A stretch of DNA of 64,000 nucleotides from Diprion similis (Eukaryota > Arthropoda > Insecta > Hymenoptera > Diprionidae): NCBI RefSeq assembly GCF_021155765.1, contig NC_060106.1, positions 16,022,031 through 16,086,030 on the forward strand, written 5' to 3'. Below, one piece after another: positions 1-14,700 of the stretch. Below the pieces are notes generated by a model. That model did not search any database. It worked only from the letters and a program-made list of their open reading frames with translations, and was not told where the DNA came from. Each line of letters starts with the position of its first letter. The stretch's first letter is position 1. The translations under genes and the position numbers were made by a program.

Positions 1-3000
1 CTTTGCAGCTGGGTAATTACATGCAAATGATATTCGCATCTGAGTATCTAATTGTAATATTACTTTCAACTGACCGTAGAAGTTTCTTTTTCAAAAGTGT
101 AGCTGCAGCAGCAACTCGCAGTCTCTTACGTCGACTGCACATAGATTATGGATGTAATTCTATCCGCAAGTCGTATCTTAGTAGCTGTTTAACGCGCTGC
201 GTGAGGTTGGGCTATCTATCCTCTATCTTTCTCTTTTTCTCTCTGTCAAAAGTGCCACGGTAAGCTGATTTAACCCGTAGTGTTTGTTTTAGATAAACTT
301 TGGCAGCACTTCTCGACGGTGATGTCAGACTGATCTACTCCACTCTCCATTCTCACTTCTCAGAATTTTCCTCTTAGACAAAAATATACGCGGCGAGCTG
401 CTGCAGCCTTTCCGTTGGAATCGAATGCAGACTGCGGCTGATTGTTGCGCAATTTGAGGAAGGTAACGAAGAGGTGGGCAGATTCTTACTCGCGAAAAAT
501 AGAGGACATCAGCCGTTGGGTCGGAGAGGAAAATTTGAAAGGTATCGATCCCCGCCATCGATTTTAACATCTGACTTGAATCGCACGAAATGGATCAAGT
601 CTCGATATTGGAACGAAACGATTTGTTAAATACATATTATACATATGAATAAAATATGAATATATATGAATATGAATATACACGTATATTCTGTCAAACA
701 AACGCTCAATCTCACATTTAATGTAGCCAAACGGGCATCGTAAGCCTGAATCTAAATTGTATAATTATACAGCCGAGTTCTCTCGCGTTTTCATGCGCCG
801 TTCCTCTCACTTTCGTAATTTCTTTCTGATCCTTTTTCTCCTGCGCTGCAGGAGTTGATTCAGCCCTCTGGACCCCCAGGGCCCCCCACATGCGAGCCAG
901 GAGAATAACAAGATAGTAAATTGTAGCGGATGTGCGAATGAAGGTCGACAAAAACCTTTTCAGTCTTATTTTCACTCACTTCCGGAATAGTTTGAATTTT
1001 CGATGTTAGGATACTCGGAGTAAAATTGATGTCTGATTTATATCTTAGCGCAGTGCAACGGCTGCTCTTTTCTGTTTGATAGTTGTATTTTTTTCTATAT
1101 GTGGTTACAAGATCCTAAAACATGTCACTTCTAGATGTAGTAGGAACGTTGCTAATGTACAAGTATTCTAATTATCATTGTCTGGTTCATAAGCTGTTTT
1201 CTTCGGTCAATTCCAAGTTTCGTCGAATTTTCTCTAACAATAAGGTGTACACGTATATTGTTTATGGTATAGAATATAATGTCGTGACGTGGATGAGTTG
1301 TATAAATCAGGATTCTATGCAAGCCCTGCGCTATATACGTAAATACGTATAAATAATCTGATGCCGTAACATGAATAATACTATATTAGTGCGCGTTTAC
1401 AATCAAAAGGATTGCAAAGCAGCGGGAGAAGGTAATAAAGATATCAACGAAATTAGCCGGTCACGCCGTTTAAATGCAAATAGAAATTCCGATTCTTTGG
1501 TAAATCCGCTTCGCCGCCGCGATTAGGTGATATGAAAACATAAAACGGCTTTCGCACAATTAAATCGAGGCATATAAAATTCCCGTCTTTCTACCCGCAG
1601 GTCACCCTCTTCCCCATCTCGATGTATCCCTGCTTACGATTAGCTAATTGCAGTCATTAGAAACAATGGGCCAGTTCCGATCACCGTGAAACTAGTGGAA
1701 GTCTTCGTAAATCTGGACAGCCGTCGTCCATCGTCGTCAGTACTCGGTGCATTCGGAACGGTCCGTTGGCTGGAAGCACACATCCTGCCTCACCCAGCCA
1801 ATGAGCAACCCATAGAAGACACGTAGGTACGTCGCAACAATGTGCTTTGTCGTAGATCGATTATCAATGGGGTTAAACCGCGGTGAGGCAACAACTGTGT
1901 TTGTTACACACAACTCTTCAAAGAACAAACAGCGGTATAAATATCCATTGACACATTGCAGAATGAAAAGAATAGCACCGATTGTGAGACATTATCGCTT
2001 TCCAAGGTATCTTCGAGCAACGCTTGTCAGCCTGACAGTTTACTATTCGACTCGTTTTTCTCTCTCTCTTATGTCTTCTCCGTTTCTACAGAGAGGATTG
2101 ACTTACGGTGTTTCTTTATCCGCGAACAAATTACCGCACGTTTATGAGCCGCACTGTAAATCGCGTAGTACGCCTGGCCAGTGGCTGCATATTGGTCACG
2201 GTCCAAGACTAATTGGCTCGCAACCCAGCCCAACCCAATCGAACCAATCCCTAATCGAAATCATTGCAGCCGTGGTCGGTATCAAAGGTATTTGAACATC
2301 GAGTATACATGGTGAAGCAATAAAAATTTTCAGATTACTTTTGCCAAGTCTAAAAGTGCAGACGCGTTTTATACACCGAAACATTTCGAACGATTGCCAA
2401 ATACCGTTCCTCCTTTAAATTGGCTTCGAAGAACTCAGCTTTTCATTTTACCCGATGCACTTTGTTGCATGATCAGAAATGTAAAATGTAACTATATCGG
2501 TACATCTTTCGATACGCGACTTTGCCATCAAGGTGTGTTCTTCACGTATTCTGAAAGTATAATATTCTTTGTAGGTACCAAAGATTGCAGGAAGACGATG
2601 CATGAGCAGAAGTTGAGCTGACAATGAACCCAAATCGTTGAACGCGTGGATAATACTGCATAAAACGCAGTACGCGTCTGTAATGTAAGAAAACTGAACC
2701 TTAAAAAATTTAAAAAAAAAGTTAAAATTAAGAAAAAAGATAAACGTTATTGAGCACGGTGTGTTATTTTCGTCCGAGAAACTTATTGTCCGTTTAATAA
2801 CAGCAAAAGTAAAAACGTGAGGCATACTGCGGTTGAAATGCGATGCTTGTTTTCGCATTGATCAGATGGTAGCCTAAGGCAGAACCTGAATTGCAGTCTG
2901 GCGCACGTCGTTGCGGTGTACTTCGACTCTGCTCCACTCCACTTCACTTGCTCACACATACATATCAGCAGCTAGAGTGTATCCCACTTCAGTGAGTCAT

Positions 3001-6000
3001 AATTGTTACACAGCGATCGACTGCATCCCGGTGGATGACCATATAGTCCATTCCCTTTGTACGTGAACGTGATTTTCTTTATTATTTTGTCGCACTGTTT
3101 TGCTCGCGTGATTTTTTCCGTAATAATTCCAATACCTGTAAATTATCACCCCGAGGGAAAAGCTGGAAATCTCGTTTAGTTCCCTTTTGAAAGCGGACAA
3201 AGTGTGTAACAAAATGAAAATATGAACGGTCAATTCGTACGCGTACAAAGCAAAGAGCTCATTGCTGCGCGTGCCGGACTACAGAGTTTGGAAAGTTTTG
3301 ACTAAGCGTAATCCAATATCCCAATCGTATCTTCGGTCTGCTGGTATAATCCCGTGTGGCTGCTGCGTATACGGCAAGCAACCTCTCGTACAGAGAGAGA
3401 TACACACTCGATTCGAGTGTCGAAAATTATTTCTAACACTCCCGCTGTGATAATTCTTGGCCTTCGAGAGGCCGTGGCTGACAGTCAAAGACAACGGAAC
3501 AACCTTATGGTAATCCGTCAAGCTCGCGGTGAAGGATTACATTATGGGCATACGGCACCTGCCTGAAATTATTCTTACGTAACCGATGGGCGCCGCACCC
3601 ATATACAGGGATTAATTACCTTACCGTAGGGAAAAACTTTGGAGTATATATGAATAAATGAGATATCCCTCCGTGAAGCTAACCACGCGACGAACATAGG
3701 CCATAAAGTATTATCACACTATAGGCACGTTATCCGTGTTGCTCAAGGTGGGTACGTAGGTGCATGCAGACACGTGTGTGGCTGTACATCAAGAATTACG
3801 CAACGTCAACAAAGTTTCATGCACTTCCCTGATACCATGCGATGGTGTTCGCTATTTCCTACTCCTTAACAGGCAAAAACAATTAATCGCAATTAGACAC
3901 GACTCAACGGAGTTCAGCTGGCGTAATTCCTTGAACACTACTGATCCGTGTACAACTTGACATGTGCCGGTGGAGTAGATGGTGAATTTTTTTTATCTCA
4001 GACCGGATGAAACGGTCTCGTGATTAGCGTACCGTCTCAAAAATCTTTCCAAATAAATCACAAAGTTATAAAGCGAGAGCACGCGAGGAGAATTCAAATC
4101 CACTTGTAACTTTTATCCCTCGTTGCACTGTGTATTGTAAGTAAAAAACCGTATTCGATTAAGATTCACACTAACATGCATTCGCTCACGTACAATGGCC
4201 AGGATACTTTGAACGAGGTAACTGCAGATGCTCTCCAGGTACCTACATATATATATGTATAGTTTTGTCCTGCGCTACGTGAGAGTTTCACCACGAACGA
4301 AGATTGTATGCGTACACCGAGTCGCGGTATGCATTGCGAATACAAATCACGTAGCTACCAACCAAGCGTATGTTGAAACGCGTGTCAAGGAATCCATCAA
4401 CTTCAGAAGCGATTGTGCGACCTGCACACAGGCTGAACGAATGTGGATGATGCGAGCAAGCGGTCGGGAGTTGATGGGTGGGAGGGTAAGGATCATCGGG
4501 ACTAATTAACCCGACCGAAAGTCAATCCCACGAGTATACCGAGGATGAGTATACAACATGAGTATGCGGTTCGCGATTTGAGCAATCTGCAACGTTGAAA
4601 GGCTCTTCGAGGTAAATTACTTGCACCGAGTGTTGTTGCGATAATTTAAACGATTAGAGTATAGGATTGTTTCCTCCTTTACAATTATAAGCGACAGTTT
4701 TTCTCTTTCGCAACGCGTCACTTTCAGATCATGTTTGTTTCAGAGTGCTGTGCAACGGTATGAAGAAAGAAGTAAAGAAGAAGAAAAAGAAGAAAAAAAA
4801 ACAACATAAGAAGAAATTACAATGCGCTTAAGAGACTGCAGCGACACTTCAACACGTGTCCCACCCCCCTCGTTTCTACACATACAGCTGCCGTCCCATT
4901 ACGTATAAACGACGTTTGATGAGTACTGGCGTCGCTCGTCGCTTGCCTTACTTACCACTCACTCTCATTGTCTCCGTCTCGAGATACGTATACGAATCTT
5001 ATATCCGATCTCGGTATACGGCTCACCAAGAGATGCAGTGGAGTCGTCCCTCCGCTATAATATATACACGTTCCATATCTCCTTCTCGTGATAGAGACAG
5101 TGTACAATAAAAGTCTGGAAATAATTCTCGTTGCCCGACTACTCAATTAAGCTAAATTGATTTTAAAACTGCGCAATGACGACAGGCGCAGAGGCAGTAG
5201 CGATCAAACGTTCCAATTGTGCAGGATGATATGACGTAGATATCAAACCGCAGCTGGTTTATATGGAATTACACGGTTTCAATTCACGTCACTTTCGTTA
5301 TGTGCATAGGAGCATATAAAAGTGGACATGGACTGATTGCCCATTACTTGTATGGTAGGAAGTATGAGTTGAAAATTCGTTAGACTGAATCTTCAGATGA
5401 AAAGATAGGAATCCTGTACCCTGCGACCATAAGATTCTAATCCTGCCACACTGAACAATCGTCGTGTACATATGCTAGCAACGGTGAAACTTTGTAAATA
5501 AACTTACATGTATGATTGTTAAAAACAAAGCCGCATAAGAGATTATATCCTAATACACTTTACAGCCGGTAATTTGCTTGAGAGCCACGTTCGTCACGTA
5601 ACACAAGCCCAAGGCCACCTATAGAAACTCATACGTATGCAGCTGGGATGCCGAGGGGGTATAATAATATTAATAATGATAATAATAATAATAAAAATAA
5701 TAATATATAATCGAAGAAGAAGAAGGAGAAACTCTCCAACGATCTCGATCTTCCACCTATAAAACTGTAAGCCAATGTCACACTTGGTATGACCTACACT
5801 TGAGTTACGAGACTATGTCGTTAAATTGCGCGCTGGAAGGAAAACAGGAGTGTCGAAAAAAAAAAAAAAAATGTAGAAATCTTTTCACCCTTCCTTAAAG
5901 CACGTCTTGGGAACATCAACTTTGACTCATGTCATCGGAGCCGAGATTTGTTCCTCCTTCGCGACAGTTTGCAATCGTGAATCGTAATGAATTTGCAGTA

Positions 6001-8500
6001 TGTAGGCATACATAAATGATAAATCGAGGTCTCGCAGCCTGGATCAGGCAAGCTGAAAGGCATCGTTAAACTGCATGTCGTATCGCCGAGTCGTTGTCAA
6101 AACCAGGCGGTTTGATTGGTCGTGGTTGTCGGATCTACAAGAAATTGCGGAGTTGTTTCAGCATGAATGAAAAATTGCCATTCGGAGAGCGTGCGCTCAA
6201 AGCTTATACATGTATACATGCATATAGGTATATATATATATATATGTATACCTTACACCTATGCTGCCTCCATGCCGGTTTCTCGACGCGGGATAACGCG
6301 ATGTATTAAACATGGGGAACTCCTTTGCCGCATTGAAATATTATCTAGCAAATTGTTCAATTGTGAATTTAGATTGCAGGCACGACATACGTAATGCGCG
6401 GTCTGCAGGAATCGAATCACAATACCAGCTCCTATATATCTATTCATCTACTTATCCACGTATCTACACTGTACAAAGGTGAAAAATTATTTTTTTATCG
6501 CTCCAAGTTTTAAGCAGTTGATCATTTTGTCACTCGGTCTAAGAGAATCCTATAACACTTAATTATACTCCAAAATCACGGGAACGATGAATAGATGGAA
6601 CCGAAAACTTATCCAAGACCGAAACCACCGCGAAATCGTTCATCGTCGCAGAAAAAACTGGCAATCCGACAATTTTTATCTAACGAAAAAGATTACCGGA
6701 TTTTAATAGCCGTGTGAATATAAGCGAGTTAACGAACGCGAAATCCGATCACCATGCTTTTACACTTTGCACGATCCGATCGGGTAGAAAGGAAGCACGT
6801 ACGCTAAGCTTTTTTGTTATTAACAGACAAAAAATCTCTCGATCTCGTTACCTTTTTTTTCATTCGCAATTGATTTGCACTTTTTTCCACATCACTGATC
6901 GCGGACTAGAAATGCTATTAATAATCGTGATTTTTATTATGAGTCATCGTCGTTAACCCGACGTATTACGTAACGCGTGCACTAGCGCAATATTTATTAC
7001 CCTTACATGATAGATACACAATAATATGAACGTACGCATGTTCTATAGAGGTTCGTACGTATATGACGAATCGATTTGCAGAGAACTAAATTTTGCAATA
7101 AACTCCTCGCGTGCTGGCTCACCTATCGACACGTATGTACCTAATACGCTAACCGCAAATATAGTGTTACCTTATACCGCATGGTGGCTGCTGATGCAGC
7201 CTGTTTATGATACGTATTCTGCGTCTGGATTATCTGCTGCAAAGTGAATTTCGATAACTCAAATTGTACGAATATATTGTTATAAGAGAATTTTCGATCT
7301 ATTATATCTTCCGTAAAGTTCCAATAACGGAATTTTCACAAATGTATGATTGATGAAATGCAACATTGGCGAAAGAATCGGTAAATTGTGCGAAAATTTA
7401 TTTTTACCATTTATACCAACCTTTTGAGTTAAGTTCATATACAGATTATTTCTGGACTTTACGTAACGCGGCGGTTAATGCAGTTCTATTCTAACTATTT
7501 ATATCTGCTGAAATAGATTACATATACTCAGACATATATGGATGTGTAATAATAACAGCCGGTCGTCCATTGAAGCCGTATCGCGAGTTAAATTTGCGCG
7601 AACGGATCCGTCGATAATCCGTATCTTTTAAGTGATCCGGGTGAGATTCGATTCGGCATATAGTAGCTGAATTTGGATGAGGCGAGAAGCAGCGATCCGT
7701 AAAAGTGTACCCGCAGAAAAGTTGAATGAAAAAAGAAAAAACCAAAAAAATCAAGAAATAAAACGAAAAAAAAATGTTCGGAGACTCGGATCGTCAGAAC
7801 CGTGCGATTTTGGCTGCAGGCGTTGATCGGACGCTTTCTGCGGTGATTATGTAAGTCGATATGTACCTACACAATTAATTACACGTGCACACACACGTAT
7901 ATATAACGCAAACGCGTTACAAGTGTACGAATCACAGGAAGTCCGGATGCTACGGTTCTTCCGGTCGTTATCTCACGACTCAGAGAGCTTCGCGGTGATA
8001 TAATGGCGGAGTTGTTTTTTTTTCTTTTTTTTTTTTGCTGTACTCTTGTTTTGGTCGTCGAACGATCTGCCATATTTCAACACATATCGATCGAAGAGGA
8101 TATCGCGAGTTCGATTCGCGCCCACCGACTCGTTTGTGCAAAAATGAATCGGTGAAGCGACGAAGACATCGAATCGAGTCTCATACCTACCCACCCCATG
8201 ATGCATCATGTCGCGCGATGATCGCGATTGGCGATTAAGTCGGGCAGCGAGAAAGTCAATGACCCGAGACTGCGGCCCAGGTCTGGATCGTTTTGTAAGG
8301 TTTAGTCAGAGCTGCAATACAGGCTTCTTCTTTTTATTCTTCTTATTCTTCTTCATTGATAACGACGCGCGGATGAGTCGGAGAGCCGCGTGAGCTTTAT
8401 ACTTGCATATTAAACTTATTCTTACGCAGCAAGGAAATTAGCGATAAGGAATAACGTCGACGTGTTATACACGAGGGGGAAACAACTCGAGATTTAAGTG

Positions 8501-8890
8501 GTACAATAATTTTTTGATTTGAATTAAGTTAGATTAAAGTATTCGATTCAAAGCAATTTTTTTAATTTAGAAAAATTTCTTTTATTGAAACCTAATTCAT
8601 ATCAATTCATGAATTTCAATTTCATTCCTCGATAATTATCTCAATAATTGACTGTAAACCAAGTGAGTTCAATTCATTCAATTCATTCTTCTGTATTTCC
8701 TGTTAATTCAAATTGATTTTTTTTTTTTAAATCAACCTAATTTTTTCACCTGTAATTATAGGTAATTCTAGCACTAATCCAAACGAATTCAAAACAGTTT
8801 AACTTAATTTTTCATAATAAAGTTATTTCTCAATTAATTTTTATTGATTCGGTTGATTCTCATTAATTCTGGCGAATTAAAATTAATTTA
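8501..8890. repeat. AT-rich low-complexity block of degenerate AATT/ATTCA units
   Basis: About 390 bases are dominated by overlapping AATT, ATTCA and TTAATT words with no exact long period, for example repeated AATTCATTC around 8,670-8,690. No open frame or terminal repeat is visible. It looks like decayed simple sequence. Confidence 0.55.
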
Positions 8891-10530
8891 CAAACCTATT
8901 GACACGCATCATTTCAGTGAGTCATTTTCCCCTCGGTTATACATACATGTTGCGGGTGAGAATATCGAGTGTCTTTTAGAGGATTGAGACAAGCCGAGAG
9001 AGTAATTAGCGTAATTAGCCCCGAGTTGTGCCGGTTTGGTGTTTGACCACTTTCTGGATGTGTGCGCGGGGTGGTGGAAGTAGTTAAGTCTGTTCAGCTC
9101 CCGCGTTGATTCATAGATGACGGAAGCTGCTTATTAGCTCGATTAATGCATGCCCAGGCACTACTACAGGCTTCGGAAAGCGGCTTGACTATTTTTTAAA
9201 TTGCACCGATAACCCGGACCCCGTGTGTTTACGTTATAAATGCAGCTTCGACGATTGATCAAGCGATTAATCGTTAATCTGCAATCATTATAATGACGGA
9301 AGTTTCGAGATAAAACCAGCTTTCATGAATCGGTGAGTATTCACGTAGCGGTAAAGTTGAGGGAACGCTTTTTCGATTCAGACGTGTTTTAGGGTCGTAT
9401 TGACGTTGGAAAAAAAGAATTAGTCCATCTTTCATTGATTGTCTTATTCATATATTGCGAATGAATTCCTGACTAAAAATTTGTTTTTTACTCCTATACA
9501 ATCAGCTTTCCGCGTAGTTACATTATGCGGGGAAAATAGGCGCGATGGAAAATAGTCTGCACGACATGTTTGTGACTTTTGACGTGAGAGTTGTTTAAAT
9601 GCGATGGTTACGAGTGCTAACAACCGCGCGGGAAACGGTGACAATTCAATTTAATCGGTTTTACCTTCGGATAAATATGCCAGGTAGGTACGACTGAAGT
9701 AACGCGAATGATATAAAATGAGGTTTGACAGAAAATAACAGCGAGTAATAAAAAAAAAAAAAAAACTACTCATATAGGCTGGTCGCAACAATATTTAGGT
9801 ATATAATTATAAACAGTCCCCCAACACTGATGTTAATTAAATTTAACCTGCACATTTCGTGTCAAAATTTCTACGTACGAAAAAAATAATTGAAATCACT
9901 AGTTCCAACTTCAATTGTGTCAAACTGACGTATAAGGTAAGCTGTTTATGCGCATTGTAATATCTAAACGTGTGACAGTTTAACAATAATAGAAGAAAAA
10001 GAAAATATGTGTGGACCGATTATAGTGTCTTTTTTTCGCAACGTGTTTTCCTTTCAAACGAGTAAATAGGTGTACGTATTTTTCTCTCTCTCTCTTTCTC
10101 TCTCTTCTTTTCTTAACGTACCGAAAAGAAATCGTACGCAATTGGTTAGTCAGATGTAGATCGCAAAAGGTATGACACGACGGTGCTGCTGACATTAAAT
10201 TACACGGTTTGGATGACGACATCCAAAAATGAGTTCAAAGCCCGTCCCCCTCCCGATGAATGAATGGAAAAAAAAAAATAAAAAATATATAAATAAAAAT
10301 TCTACATCGATAAATAATAATATCTCTTGGAGAAAATACATGATATCGGGGGCAGACACCGCATCTCGATGATCGTTATTATACCTTCGTACGTACCTAT
10401 ATACATTATTATACAACGTATATGAGCAACTACTCTTTGAGAAAAAAAACAAAAAAAAACAACATCATCTAGAAAGCAATTATAATTGGCATAAACTAAC
10501 AGCATTGCGCCCACTCGCGGTGTGGGTCAC

Positions 10531-10628
10531 CAGGTTGGTCCTCCCTGACGAAAAAGGTGCGAGCACTGGGCCACAAGGCCACATCGTGGGAGGTGGCGGT
10601 CGTACGAGCCACTGCACTCGTCACAGGG
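10531..10628 (-). other. GC-rich patch with splice-site-like borders; possible exon, unassigned
   Basis: On the minus strand a long CT-rich tract (complement of the GA run at about 10,640-10,682) leads into a CCCCGCAG acceptor-like end, followed by 98 bases and then GTGACC at 10,530-10,525. Read from the acceptor in phase 0 it gives a cysteine-containing peptide with a CDEC motif. All three frames are open over this short span, so coding potential is not shown. It is much more GC-rich than its surroundings. It could be a small exon of the minus-strand gene whose first coding exon is at 30,962-31,153, which also ends in phase 0, or a regulatory element. Confidence 0.15.
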
Positions 10629-10639
10629 CTGCGGGGCCA

Positions 10640-10682
10640 AGAGAGAGAGAGCGGGAAAGGACGAGAGAGAGAGTGAGAGAGG
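10640..10682. repeat. (GA)n-rich simple repeat
   Basis: Interrupted GA dinucleotide run bordering the GC-rich patch; on the minus strand it forms a CT tract. Confidence 0.8.
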
Positions 10683-11740
10683 TGTGGAAGGAGAGGACGA
10701 GACGAGAGATGAAGATGTAGAGAATTCTCGGGTCAGGCTAGGTCATCGTCGGAGAAACGGTTTCACCGGTTCGCACCAACTCGAGCATCTTTACAGCAAA
10801 GACGGAACGTCCGTCAAACCGGAAATAGCGTCGTCGGTCACAGAGTTTGTCCTTCTTTAGTCTGGACCATTATATGTACACGCGCATTGTATATTGCGTG
10901 ATGTCGATGATACACTGCGATTTTGGACTCGACAGAATCTTCAAAATATCGAGCATCGTTCAATTGCAATTTATTTATACCGACGATAAATTTGCAAAGT
11001 GTTTCAATAGTTTTAAACATGATTGTACATAAATCCCGAGCGTCAGAACTCAGGATTAAATTTGATTGATTCCATTAATTGCAGATTGAATGCAATCTGA
11101 AAATCAGAGGATTTAAAAGTCAACGATAAATTGAATTGCAGAATGACTACAAAAATATGAACCCACGCGTTTGCAATGAATCACCGTAACATGGTGGGTA
11201 CAATGAATGATCGACGCGGTCGAAAGGAGAGAAGGCGAAATTTGCAAAATTGCAACATGATAAATTCAACTTTGAATATGTGTGTATACAGCGTACGACG
11301 CAAAACTGGATATATGTTACGTATATACATTATAAATACATATTTTTTTTTCTTAACGCATGTATGGGAGTATCACCACGTCTACGTGTATGCCTAATAC
11401 ATCGCGCTCTGTGTCGCGGTACCAGTGCGTGACGTTTGCAGGAAATTCCGTTACATGTACTCCGATTATATGTATCGAGTATCTATAAGATAAGTACCGT
11501 ATGTTCTCCACCTTTCGAATAATCGTTATTCATCCTGGACTACCAAGGCGCAACGCCGTTGCGAGGGTCACGGGGTCCGAGAGTGGAATAAAAAAGAAAA
11601 ATAAAAAACACCGACATTTACTTCTCAATTAAAGTTAAGCACCCGGAGTTTTGTATGTTAAATTTGCAGGCAATAACAAGGCGATTACGAAGGTTTCAAT
11701 ATACATAATGGCAAAAGTATTTTTTCCACCTTTTTTTTTT

Positions 11741-11765
11741 CTTTTGCTTTTGCTTTTGCTTTTGC
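11741..11765 (+). repeat. (CTTTTG) hexamer tandem repeat, about four copies
   Basis: Four consecutive CTTTTG units follow a run of T. Simple sequence with no coding context. Confidence 0.9.
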
Positions 11766-14700
11766 ACAATATCAAATGACAAACAGCAGCGACGAAATGT
11801 GCAAAAATAAATTATTTTATTCAGCGTCAAAAATCGGCGAACAGTGCTGATTATACTTGGGAGTATTTCGCAGTAAATTATAAAAATTATTGCAAATATC
11901 ACGAGCATTAAAGTGTTTATGCAAAGTGTATGAAAGTTATAAAAATATCTGAAAGTGGAAATTCCGTCGAGATTATACGTATACGTATACCTACATATGC
12001 AAGTATATAATAGTTATATGCGGTTCTGGTTCACCAATTCAGCCATATTATATCCGTGCACGAATAATCCATGTAGGTACGTATGTATCAGCGAAGAAAC
12101 CAGTCTACCAAAAGAACAAAGTGGTTAGAAGGTTGCCCCGAAGGTTGAGAGCTGAGATCCGCGAACTGGACAACAATGCGACTCGATTTATAACAATTTG
12201 TATCTATGCGTACTTCTCCAGGCATCTGGTCTACTTACTTTTCCCATAATTTCCATCGGCTAACCATATCTCGTTATTTGCATATCCACCCGCCTCTTAG
12301 CCGTTTTACTTTTGACGCGTGGAGGTTTTAAATTGAGGATGATTGCGGCATCGGCATCGGTAGTCACGTTGTTCGAAAACGTTGCGCTCGTTACTTATAT
12401 TACAACGTTATTACACCGAGTGGTTTTCGACGCATGTTGGAAACTTGGCAAATAAAAATTTAAAGTTGTTGATACGATAATAATAATAATCGGCAAATCT
12501 CAGCGGGGATATGAAAATCGAGATAAGTCAGACAAGGTGTTCAGTTAATAGAAATTCCACCCGCGGTTTAAAGATACAAATATATGATATAATTATACAG
12601 TATTACACCTGCCATCGTTGAATAAAAAAAAGTCAATGTAAATATTCTGAATGTCGTTACGCATCGGGTGATTTTCGCGAGGTGAAAAATGCAATCGTAT
12701 AGCGATACCGCGACAACCTTTGTCACGTCCCTGAACACCCTGGTGATAACCGTCGTTCAAAGCCCCGCATTGGCGCACGCCTAGAAAGCGATAGCCGGAC
12801 AATGAATCCGAGGACTCGGAGAAATGCATGAAATGCGGATAGATTGAACGAAACATCGACTCGACAGCAGTTTTATTTTCTGATATAACATTAAAAAGAA
12901 AAAGGGATGACTAGTTAACGATTGAAAGGGTTTGGCAGAATATGTAAAAGTACAGAATGGAATAGAATTTTGGCGGAACGTTCTGCGCATACACGTGAAG
13001 ATGATCATCTATTATGCATATATATTGTCCATTTAGAAATGTTACATTATTTTCCGGTACAACACTAAAGTTTCTACCGCAGTACTGCACCGCGTATATA
13101 ATAACAATAATAACTCTCTAGGCGCTGTTCCGTGGATAATTGACATTTCCGCAAGTTGTCCGGAGTTTCACGGGATAATGCGACTGCGGAGGTTTGGCGC
13201 AAATACACTTATACATATATAATAGGTAAAAACGAATGATAATTTCGGAGAGAAAACACTCGTAGCGTTTAAAGAAATTATCACAATATGCAGCCCGTGT
13301 CGTAAAGCGCGTTGCAAACTCAACTCTCGTGAAATACTTCCTCGCAATCGGTGCCATCAGCGCGAATAATGCGTCGTGCCGTACCGCAAATGTAGGCACA
13401 AGGTATAAGGCATAAGGTTTAAGGTACGGCATAACGTTCGACCCGCTTGTCAACGGCTTCGCGAATTTCTAAACGACGAACGACGCTACATAATTTGCGG
13501 CTTCGTAGTTTCGCGGTTGAAGAAGCTGCCCAGAGCGCATTGACCAACTCCGGCTGATCTAGTATTCCGCAAAGACTCTCCGGCGATGAATTTCGTATTC
13601 TCTTATCGTTCACCGCGACCACCGTTTACTCCTCGATCCTTCTGCCACGTCGGTGAAACAATCTTCTCTCTGCAACGGTCGGAGGCCTCGAATCGGCATT
13701 GATTTTACGCACAATTTTTGCATGGACTGATCTGGAATGAGGTCAAATATTTTTTTTTTTTTTTTTTTAATCAAGAGTTTCGTCGAATATATTTCAAACG
13801 GCGATGTAATCGTGATCCTCTATAAACAGACTTGTATATACTTGTAGTTTGTTAATTGTCAAGGAAATTTGCAAAGCTATAAGGTGGAATTTGCGCGCAC
13901 CGACACGATACCGATTAGCGATCGTTCTCTAAATCGCACGCGAAATTTGTTCGCATTTCGCACCCAGGTGAAAAACAGACAACGCCGAAGCGAGAGACCT
14001 AATTGAGTCACTGACTGCAGACTTCACTTGCCAATTATTATACCCACGTATATTCGCGAACTCGAGGCCGCTCGGTTTAACCGGAACACAGATCATTATA
14101 TATTTTACACTACACACGCATTTATAGGCATACGTATGTGTATACAGATATATTAGCGTTCTCGGTGTGCAAATGCAGCAAAAAGGTCAGATTTGAGTGA
14201 GAGAAAGAAACAAAATGGAAAGATAGAAACGGATAAAGACGAGAGAGACTGGAAGGTGAATCTGGTGAAAAGTATAAATAAAAAAGGCGCGGCAAACGTG
14301 AGACGGTTGAACCAGACGTTGTCAGCAGGTGTTAAAAATCGTTGTTTTATAGAGCGAAAACTTAATTTCATCCAAATAATATAAGAATAATTTATGCGAA
14401 CGATTGCAGACCCGCGCTGCGGCGCGAAGGCCGGTTCAACTTGGCTTGATCATTAGTGGCGCTCGTTTGCGTTAAAATACGACTATACATACGACGAGAC
14501 CTGAAATTATTTGTTTATTTCTCTTCACCACGCCACGCACACCATATCCTCGGGTTTCCTAATCTCTACGTGACTTGGCGAGTCAACGGCGAGAAGGGAT
14601 TCTCGCGGGCACAGCTTCGTTAAAATCCGGCTATATATAACGTACATTTGTTATACACCGACTCTCCATGTAACGTCAGCCGCAGGTTCTCTCGGGGCGA

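Noticed and set aside
8104-8120. tRNA T-arm-like sequence around GTTCGATTC
   Set aside because: The stem boundary does not match a T-arm and no acceptor stem or anticodon arm could be found at the right distances.
13388-13440. TAAGG-rich stretch resembling the insect telomere repeat
   Set aside because: The units are TAAGG/TAAGGTT variants, few and irregular, not an array of TTAGG.
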